Origin: Montifringilla adamsi
Lineage: Eukaryota > Chordata > Aves > Passeriformes > Passeridae
Assembly: GCA_017590115.1 (NCBI GenBank)
Contig: JAGGNK010000225.1
Span: forward strand, 69,896-133,895
Length of the DNA: 64,000 bases
Direction of reading: 5' to 3'
Shown: in pieces, positions 55,658 through 64,000 of the stretch
Numbering within the stretch: position 1 is the stretch's first letter
How the letters are laid out: each line of letters starts with the position of its first letter
The notes under the pieces: generated by a model
Databases searched by the model: none
The model's input: the letters and a program-made list of their open reading frames with translations, nothing else
What the model was told of the DNA's origin: nothing
Translations under genes and position numbers: made by a program

Positions 55658-58531
55658 TTAACTATCAGATTTTTGCTATTTGCTTTGGAATTCATTCCTA
55701 CTGTACAAGCCTTCTTTTAATGCACAATACTGACCTAAATTTGTGCATCAAAGCAGGGATGGTCTGACAGATTGCATGCTCTTCTGCACTGTAAATACAT
55801 GGCACTAGACTATTTCACATGAAAATCACCAGTGTGTAATGAAAAGTCATGCACCAGATAATATTTTTAATTTTCAAAGAAAAAGAGAAGCACAGGGGAG
55901 CTGTAGGGGAGCTCAAGGTGCTACTTCTCTCTAAGAAGGTAATAGGCAGCCGGTTAATGGACAGGTGGTGCCCTCTCTTTTGAGTTATGATGCTCAGGAC
56001 AAATCAGGAACTTCTGCCCATTAGAGATTATTTTCTGAATGTGCTGCTGCTGCCTCATGGTTCAGCTTAGCTTCAGTTCAGCTGGCCACTCAGAAACATG
56101 CCAGTTTCAGGATCTTCACCACAGAGAAGCCAGCCTCTATTTTTGCCTTTGTAATGTTGAAATTTATTGAACAATATCTGCCTGAGCAGCGCTGGTGAAG
56201 TCAGGTGATATTGAGTCCACTCATCCAAGCCCTAGGCACCAAGCCAATAAACAAAATTCTTCTTCCTTTCTTCTTCCCCCCCAAGAAACTGCACCTAGAA
56301 AGTTCTAGAGTGTTAGTGTTGATACTTGCATCTCTTTGTTCGATTATCACTGTAAATTGGATTATAGGCTTCAGAGCAGAGGCACTTGAAAAAATCATAA
56401 AGGGCACTTGCACACCATTTCCTGGGCTGAGACAGACCAGAGCAAGTGATCCATGCTAGCTGCTCTCTGAGCTTCCATATGGTGCTGTCTGACAAAGTTT
56501 CTTTCAGACCAATTGCTTTGTAGCTTAATTGCTACCAGCCCTGGGGCAACAGTTTTTTCTTTATTTCCAACCTTAATTTCCTGTTTCCAGCCATGCCAGC
56601 TGCCTTGCAGTCTCCAGCTGCACGCCTCAGAGCAGAGCTCAGGTCTCAGCCTTGCAGCTCCCTTCTGGCTGGCCCAGGCCAGGCATGAAAACACCAGCAC
56701 AGAAGTGATATCAAAAAACTGTGAGCCCTACTTTAGTGTGGAAATGGGCGTCCTGTGTCCCTAGTCCACAAACCTCCTGAAGCAGTGGTAGTACACAGTC
56801 CTTAGGGATAGTCCACTAGGTTGCAATGGTCAAGGGGAGAATGGTGCTTCTGCAGCCCACTCTAGCCTTCAGCAATGCTCACTCTCAAGAGGCAGAAATG
56901 CTGCTCACCCACAGGCATCTCTGTCCCCTGGCCCCATGCAGGTGTTTGTGTGGTTCCTGCTGGGGCTGGCTGAGGTCTGAGCAGATGTGCACAGCATGTA
57001 CATGGACAGACCCAACCATTTTGCCCACCAGACAGCACTCTGAGGGGACAAAGGAGACCACGTCATGAACAGCGTGCACATGCTCACCAGCACATTAATT
57101 TTCTGTCTAGCACTGTAGGCAGTGTAAGGATGCATGTCATGATAAATTTCCTATTGATGATGAAATACTTTGCTTTAAGGTTACAGGAAAAGTAGTTCTA
57201 CTGTGTGTGAATAAAAAGACTGAGAAACTATATTCAAGTAACAGTAATTTTTTATATTAATTTTTTTTAAATACAAACATACCAAGCTACATTGATTCTT
57301 TGGGCAAGGATATTCTCTACTCACTTGAAAGTAAATCAGGAAAAAAAAGCAAACATTCCAGTTTGTGGTATTCCCAGGTAAGATAAATCATGTTTATACC
57401 ATTGAGGTTCGTTGATGAAAGTGATCATAGTAAGTTTCACAAACACTTGTCACTGCCTGTGGTAATTTGTAATTAAGTGTCTGTGGATGTCTGTCCAGGA
57501 GCCAAATGTCTTCATATGCATACAAGGAATGCTTAAACAAATGAACACTTTGGAAAGTCTGAGATGCCTTTGCACATTTTTTCTTTGAAAAGCTGTCTAG
57601 TGGTATGTCATCATATCTCAGAATGGGTTTTGGAGCAGAGTAGACTGCTCATCTATTCCTACTGTGTGGTCTACACTTTTCATCTCATTACTACATCCTT
57701 AACTGCTAGAAAACCATTGCTATTCTAAAGTAACAGCCCTCACACATGTTTTTACGTGTTGTTTCATGACTCCTTGTAAATCAGTTCCTTATTACTTTTT
57801 TCTTCAACTGTCACAGTGGTGCTTGATGCTTAATTCACATAAACAAGGGAGCACATTTGGCTATTTTGTACATTCTCTTAACCTGGAAGCAGAGGTCACA
57901 GTTGTTGTCTTGGTCTGGAAGCTGAGAGAACTGTTCTACCACACACCTGTGGGAGAACTTGTCCTATTCCCATGAGATTTTGTTTTCCCACATGCAGAAC
58001 AGAGATAAACAATATTTCTTCACCCTTCTAAAATGTTTTGAGTGCTACAAATGGAAGAGTTAATCAAGGACAAGTACTGATAGTTAAATGGTCTGGGTGT
58101 TGCAGCAAACAAAACTTGTTACCAACTAACTGACAGTTTGATGGCAGAAAAGAGAGTAGAGGGGTTCTCTCCGAATTTTGATGCAAGTTCAGATTGAAAA
58201 GTTAGAGGGCAACCTGCATGCTATCACCTCCCCTTGTCTAAATTACACCTAACCTCTTGGTGCTCCTAGTTGACCAAAGACAGCTCCATGTGACGTGAAC
58301 TGGAAGAGAAGGTCCTGTTTGAGCGGATATGCCCATCCTCCACCTACATAAAAAGCCATAGTGTAACAGTGTCCACAGCGTTGCACCCCACCTCTAACGT
58401 AGAATGCTTAGCCCTTTAGAAGCAGGAGACAGGAAAAAGGGGCAGCGTAGTTTTCTTTGTCTGTTTGGCAATTAACCATTCACTGGCTTTTTTTGTTGTA
58501 ACATGCACTTCCTCTCTTGTTTTCATTCAAG
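55658..58531 (+). other. PALM2 intron, distal part before the terminal exon
   Basis: Unique intron sequence ending in the acceptor CTCTTGTTTTCATTCAAG. A TATA-like ACATAAAAAG lies at 58344-58353, some 190 bp before the terminal exon, but no other promoter feature was seen. Several 60-100-codon frames near 56200-57100 lie on both strands and have no recognisable family. Confidence 0.65.
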
Positions 58532-59280
58532 CTTTGTGCACCATGGAAATTAATGTGGAGAAAGACAAACAGACAGGAGAGACCAAGATTGTCTCTGCTT
58601 CACCTGTTGGCCCAGATGAGGCCCATCAAAGAGGATTCAAAGTCTATGATGATGGTTCCAAGGTAGTCTATGAGGTTCACTCTGGTGGCACAGTGGTAGA
58701 AAATGGAGTACATAAATTAAGCTCAAAGGACGTAGATGAACTTATGCAAAAAGCTGGACAATCAAGTGTAAAAGGAGGGTATGAAACAATGACTGTGTCA
58801 GACAAAAATGTGGTAGCCGATGGAAACCTTAGCCATATGAAGGAGCAAATGCTCTTCAAGGAGGCAAAGCTAGAAATGGTACACAAATCCAGCAGAGGAC
58901 GTGCTGTGAACCCTCAGCCACAAGACAAACCCTGTGGTGGTGAAACCCCAGAGCCCAGTGCAGATCAGCCGGTGACAATGATATTTATGGGCTACCAGAA
59001 CATCGATGATGAAGAGGAGACAAAGAAAGTGCTGGGCTATGATGAGACCATCAAGGCAGAGCTTGTGCTGATTGACGAAGACGATGAGAAGTCACTGCGG
59101 GAGAAGACAGTGACTGATGTTTCCACCATGGATGGGAACGCTGCAGAGCTGGTCTCTGGCAGGCCCCTGTCAGACACGACAGAGCCCTCCTCTCCTGAGG
59201 GGAAGGAAGAGAGCCTGCCCTTGGAAGCTGCCCCAGGTACACAAAAGAAAAAGCGCTGTCAATGCTGTATTGTCATGTGA
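58532..59280 (+). CDS. PALM2: PALM2 terminal coding exon: conserved paralemmin module and CaaX tail
   Basis: The exon starts in phase 1 (G + CT gives Ala), reads LCT, then MEINVEKDKQTGETK and 230 more residues to TGA at 59278-59280. Numbering from that Met: a conserved paralemmin block at 1-75 (KVYDDGSKVVYEVHSGGT, VHKLSSKDV), a variable Pro/Gly-rich stretch at 116-142, the near-invariant VTMIFMGYQNI at 144-154 with acidic DDEEE, ELVLIDEDDEKSLREKTVTD at 173-192, and a polybasic-cysteine tail KKKRCQCCIVM at 235-245. The last four residues (CIVM) form a CaaX box whose Met favours farnesylation. C239 and C241 are candidate palmitoylation sites, as known for paralemmins. Together they should anchor the protein at the inner plasma membrane. 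The frame is open upstream of the splice site by chance; the exon start was set by the acceptor and by phase. Confidence 0.95.
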
Positions 59281-60850
59281 GCACCTCCTCCTTCCCCGCT
59301 CCAGGCAGCTCCCGCTCCATCACTTACCTAGACCTCACTGTACTTCTAACTGCAATACTGTGAACTGGAAGTGAATGCCTCCATTGCCTTGCAATTGGGT
59401 TGCTTTTCTTTCTAGTTCTTCTGGAAGAGGAGTGCATGGTTGTTTTCCCATCAGGCATACTATTTGATGTTGGGGAGGGGTTGGGGGCTTTTGGCTTCTT
59501 TTTTTCTTTGTGTTGTTGGTGATGGTGTTTTGTTTTGTTTATCCTTAATACTAGAGAGTGAGAGATAAATGAGAAATGGAACATATGTTTTCATATTTAT
59601 TTGATTTTTATATATATATTTTATATATATAATGAAAACAATTTTTACATTTTTCTTTAAGTATCTGGCAGGCTTGATCAGATTCCTAGGATTTTGTGGG
59701 AGTCTGAGTTTCACAGCCACCAGATATGAGAGCCTTAAAAAAATGTTACTTATCCTTTTCATGAAAAATCACATTAAGCATTATTTTATGTATCATATTT
59801 TTTATTTCTTGGGGAAAGGCTCAGATCACTTTACTGTTTTGATTTGCTAAAAATCAAACAAGCCTTTCCCAAAAAATCATTTTGGTTTTTAGTAACTTTC
59901 CAGTTTAGTTTGCAGTGCCAGAAAAACCCATTAACCATTTCCGCTAATTGGTAATACCAGAAGTGGACCTTAATTATTCTTTCTAGAAAATGTATGAATG
60001 ATCATTTTGCCTTATATAAACCTTCCAGATTACAGTATTGTATATGCACTTCATCTCCCCAAATTACAGTTGAAATTGACATGAAAAAGATGCAGCTGTC
60101 ACACCAACAGAAATGGAGTCACTCGTCAGTTACTTTCAGTAACTCTGCCAATGTTTATACATGAAATTTTCCTGCTGAACTCCAGTCGAAGAGGGACGCT
60201 GCTTTCTATTTCCATAGAATATAAATGAACTTTTCTGACAGTCTGACCCTGTTCCTACTGGATTCAGTGGCGAAATTCTCAGTGCTGGGAATGCGGGCAG
60301 GGCCAGAGTTTTCTTTTCTAGTTCTTACAGAAGTGTAATTTCTCACAGAGTGTACCTCCAGTGCACCTACATAATGACAGGCAATTGGGTCTGATGCTGC
60401 CCTGCTTGTCCAGGTAAAACTCCTGTGGAGGGCCACTGGAGTTTTGTCAGAGCAGCTGTTTTGGGAGATCCTGTAGCCACAAGACTAATGTTTTCAAAAA
60501 CTGCTGGTGGTTTTGGATGCTTCATTTTCTAACACAGGACACTAAAAGATGCCTGATTTCCAGTGCATTTTTCTTCATCTGACCTCTGAAAATCAGGCCT
60601 CTTAAAAACAATTAAGATGAAAATGTAAAAATGTGAAGGCATCCCAAATCAATAGGTCTTTCTTTTTTTTCTTTTTCCTTGATTCTTCTAAATGAGAAAG
60701 CAGCTGGCTTTTTCGTGGTGAGTTATTATGAACCTGATTCTTGTGTCACACTGGTTTGGCTTAAGTTTAACTTCACTCATGGTAGTGGAGTTACGCTGGA
60801 ATTATAACTACATGAGTGAGATTAAAAATTAGGTATTATATTTTCTGATA
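59281..60850 (+). other. Probable PALM2 3' UTR (proximal part)
   Basis: Sequence following the PALM2 stop codon. It contains a TA-rich tract at 59609-59632. I saw no AATAAA from the stop to the end of the window. Weaker candidates are TATAAA at 60015-60020 and 60220-60225 and ATTAAA at 60821-60826, the best near-canonical signal. The true cleavage site could lie further right or outside the window; the end given is only the position just after ATTAAA. Confidence 0.5.
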
Positions 60851-60936
60851 GTGTGAAGAAGTACTGAAGATTATTTTGAAGTGTCTTTGAAACTATCAGA
60901 CTTTAAAAATCAATAACAGCAACTGAAAAAAACAGT

Positions 60937-60970
60937 AAAAAAAAAAAAAAGAAAAAAAAAAGAAAACAAC
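60937..60970. repeat. Interrupted A tract
   Basis: A14, G, A9-10, G and A4 in succession. It could be a genomic A-rich tract or an old retrotransposon tail. It lies shortly after the ATTAAA candidate signal and would cause internal oligo-dT priming in cDNA libraries. Confidence 0.9.
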
Positions 60971-61622
60971 AAAAGCCTCTTTTCAGTCTGAGGTGGTTCC
61001 TATGATATTTCTCTTCTTTCTTGGATGGTGCTTTTACTGCATTAATTGTTAGTCCAGAGCATCTGATTGAATACAGTTCTTGCTCTGTACTCTTTTCTTT
61101 CTGTGCCAGTAAAAAAAGACACTTGTTCAGTGGTGGTAATATGAGGCACACTGAAAACCTACACATACAAAAAACCAAAAGGTAATTCCCATGTTAGGTC
61201 ACTCAGCTGTCACTATGGAACTGATCAATGAAACTTCTCACCACTGCCCAGGTGACTGTGAGACCAAAAAAACCAAACAAGTAGTAAAAAAAAGCAAGAG
61301 TAGTGAAAGACAGTCTCACCTCTTTGACACCTGCAGAAATGTTGCTGACCTCCATATCAGCTGGAGTGGCAGAAATGAATAGACTTCCACATGCTCCCTT
61401 TGCCTCCCCTGGGGGCATTTGGTTGAGAGAAGGACCAAACTCACCCAGAGAATCTCTGCACATCATTCTTTGACTCAGGCTTAGGTGGTAAAGTTTTATC
61501 ACAGAGTGAAAGGGCCACAGAGCCTAATATTGCAACAAAAGATCTGGTGGCTGTTTGTTAAAAACTAGCAGCCTGTGTGTGGTTTTGGCTGAGTTGTGTG
61601 AGGTTTAAGGATTTTTTTGCTT

Positions 61623-61643
61623 GGTGGTGGTGGTGGTGGTTGG
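61623..61643. repeat. (GGT)n trinucleotide tract
   Basis: Six GGT units followed by TGG, in the downstream non-coding region. This is a simple repeat with no apparent coding role. Confidence 0.9.
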
Positions 61644-64000
61644 ATTTTGATGATTTTTTTTTTCCTTTTCTCTCTTTTCCCAGAAATGCTGAGCATTTAC
61701 AATTTGAAACATTTCTTAAAACAAGACCCTAAGTTTTGATCCCAGTATGGCAGGTGAGGCTGCCCCCAGGCATGTTTTGGAGCCCTGCAACACAGAGGGT
61801 GAAGCCCTTTCTGTCTTGTATCTCCCTGTGAATGATGAGCGGGCCCGGCACACCTTGCAATCGTTCTGTCTCTCTGGGGCCTGCCCACCTCACCAGTAAC
61901 ACTCAGATCTCCCAGCCAACTCCTCCTGGCCTGGCCAGTCATCTTGTCGCTCACCACCTTTTCCTCTCTGGGTGTGATGCCACCTTCTCAGCCACCCTGG
62001 CCTCATGGTGTCTTCACAGCCTAATCTTTTTTCTCCTGCTTCTCCTGTCCCCATATGAACTTTTTTTTTTTTTCAAAACCTCCTGCTTGGGAAACTTGAG
62101 GTATCATACTAATCTAACCCGTTCTGTCCCTGCATCTCTTGAGCCATGTGCTCCCCTGTCAGATGACCTGGTTCAGCACCAGCTCAGCATTTTGGGGATG
62201 ACTCCCTTAGCAGCCAGCTTTGGGAAATGTTTGCTGACGCTGGGACCAGAACATGTCTGAGACCACTGCACCATCTGAGGCACAGCACAGTGGAGAGATG
62301 GTGGCACACCACAGTCCAGAAGTGGCCCTTTAGTGGTTAGAAGTAGAGCACAAGCCTTAAACCTTAAACCTCTCAAATACCTACTGCTCAGTGCTTGTAG
62401 CTAACATTGAGTGCCTAGGAAGGCCAGTCGTTTTTATGTGTTTGCATTAACTCCATGGTTAACAGGCCCCAGTAGGTCCAGGAAAGCTAAAGGCTCACCC
62501 TGCATAGGGTTGGTCTTTACAGGTCAAAGGCAGTTCCCCACCTGAGGTCAGGAAAAACATGAAATAGGAGCTAAAGGGCCTGAAATCACAGGGTCTTAGC
62601 TGAAACACTTACTGCAGTCATCCTCCTCCACAAGGGCAGCAGCCATGCCTGGACATGGCCTTGTCCCGTCTAGCCATTGGCCTGCAGCCAAGTTACAGGG
62701 GAATTCAGATGCATTTGGCCAGGCTGATGAATGTAAACTGGTTTTCCAGGGATGGTTTGGGCTTTGAAAGGGTTGGTTTTCCCCTTACCCTTGGGTAGGA
62801 GGCTGCCTGTGCACAATCCATGCACAATCAGGCACAAGGAAAGCGGCCTGCTCTGTGGTCAAGCAGAGAGAGTTTTTTGTAAGGATCATTATGGGATGGG
62901 TTTTTTATATTGTTTAAAGCAATTGTTTTTATATTATTTTAAGCAAAATCCCTGTCTGTTTAACTTATGCCATCACATGTACATTTTCAGTTTCTGCATG
63001 AGGGGATATGAAAAAGAAGAGTCAGACACTGGTTCAGTAATAGCATTTTGCCACAACAAACTGCTCGCCTTAACTTTTGTAAGAAAAACAAAGAAAAACC
63101 TCTTTTCAGTGTATTTTTTCCTGGACTGGGAAAAAAGTAACCTAGGAAACTTTTTTATATTTTGTATTTTCTAAGTTTCTATATACCCACTCTTCATGTC
63201 GTCCCTTGTTTACATTCAGGGACCATTTCTTTTGCAAACCACTGCATTTTACTTCCATTTTTTCTTTTTTTTTTTTTTTTAAACAGAAAAAAATACAAAT
63301 CAAAAACCACAGCATTATGATTAGTGGCTAGGCAATCTCTTTCAATTACTAGAATATCAATACAGAAAGAAAAGAATTACAGGGTTGTTTTCTTTTTTTA
63401 ATTTCTTGTGGCTGATGTACTGTATGGTATATGTTTACAGAACTCCTCTGGTCTGCCTTTGTGATGTTATCTAAATGAATGACGAAATAGGTATGATGTG
63501 CCATTTGACAGTTTGCCTTAGCACTCTTGAGTTTCCTTCTTCTTTTTTGTATATTTTATTTCCTTATTTTTTTTCAAAAAAGTGCAGGCTGTATTCCAAA
63601 GCTGTATAAACACAACATTATCTTTCAATCCCCAGCAAGAGAAGTGTGCATAAGCCCTTCTTCTACCAGTGCAGTGTGAGACTTCAGCACTGCAAGCAAA
63701 ACCGTGCATACCTAATTCTGCAGCGTGTAGAACTGTTTCAGTCAACAGGACTCCTCACAGGAAGAACATTGTAGGAGTCTGCAAGATCAGGGCATGAATG
63801 ATCGATGCAGAGCGTAGTTTGGGTGCTCCTTACGTACCTATACAGATTTTATACGCTGCTGAATTTGCCCAAGCTGGTGTAATCAGAGAGGCTAACTCTA
63901 AGCATTGTACCTCTACTGAGAAAAATACAAAACGAAATGGTACTTAACATCTGGTAGGATCAGGTCCTGAGTCAGCATTGCTACCATCCATGAGCAGACA

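Larger units (their letters stand above)
60851..64000 (+). other. Distal 3' UTR or downstream intergenic/intron sequence
   Basis: No recognised coding sequence. It contains an interrupted A tract (60937-60970), a (GGT)6-7 microsatellite (61623-61643) and T runs near 62061-62074 and 63267-63282. Frames of about 140 codons at 61832-62260 and 62752-63174 are hydrophobic or low-complexity and have no recognised family. If PALM2 and AKAP2 are fused as in human, this is also the intron leading to AKAP2 in read-through transcripts. Confidence 0.45.

Noticed and set aside
58465..58531. The open frame that would start the terminal PALM2 protein at Met 58465 (a hydrophobic, signal-peptide-like leader)
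   Set aside because: This stretch is the pyrimidine-rich end of the intron (TTTTTTGTTG...TTTTCATTCAAG). The acceptor AG at 58530-58531 and the phase match to the upstream exon show that the leader is intronic.
61832..63174. Two frames of about 140 codons downstream of PALM2
   Set aside because: They contain runs of Leu/Phe from T-rich tracts, show no recognisable domain and lie in probable UTR or intron sequence.

Overview
This is almost certainly a stretch of a bird genome, or less likely another sauropsid. It holds the 3' half of one recognisable gene, the paralemmin-2 gene PALM2 (now merged with AKAP2 as PALM2AKAP2 in human nomenclature), on the + strand. The avian call rests on several CR1 LINE fragments with the typical CR1 3' end, the absence of anything I recognise as a mammalian SINE or L1, a low overall repeat load, and a moderately AT-rich base composition. 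From memory, the PALM2/AKAP2 region is on the Z chromosome in chicken; I could not test that here.

Layout. About 42.7 kb of non-coding sequence comes first, most simply the intron before the first visible coding exon. Four PALM2 coding exons follow: a 115-nt coiled-coil exon (42686-42800), a 22-nt microexon (43433-43454), a 102-nt exon (51507-51608) and a 749-nt terminal coding exon (58532-59280). The terminal exon ends in a polybasic, cysteine-rich prenylation tail (KKKRCQCCIVM). Intron phases (2, 0, 1, 1) join these four pieces into one open frame, and all splice sites are AG/GT. Exons for the first part of the protein were not found and probably lie upstream. AKAP2 exons, if present, lie beyond the right edge. 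About 4.7 kb after the stop holds the 3' UTR and unresolved sequence.

Repeats. CR1 copies on the - strand lie at 24801-25258, 34440-35030, 46340-48270 and 53318-55657; the last carries a second, nested CR1 at 54766-54903. Older + strand CR1 pieces lie at about 16500-18280 and 39675-39813. The window also has a (GT)15 tract, an 18-copy CTCTT pentanucleotide array, a 65-nt T run with a second 28-nt T run, a 26-nt C run 300 bp upstream of an exon, and a 70-bp almost perfect palindrome at 48983-49052.

I found no RNA gene, CRISPR array, operon or other multi-gene system, and no convincing second protein-coding gene. The most useful observations are the exon architecture of PALM2, including a microexon whose skipping would hit a stop codon after two codons; the long tight palindrome; and the nested CR1. 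Apart from the exons, nearly all open reading frames look like chance frames or decayed CR1 reverse transcriptase. All family assignments are from memory of protein and repeat consensus sequences, without a database search.
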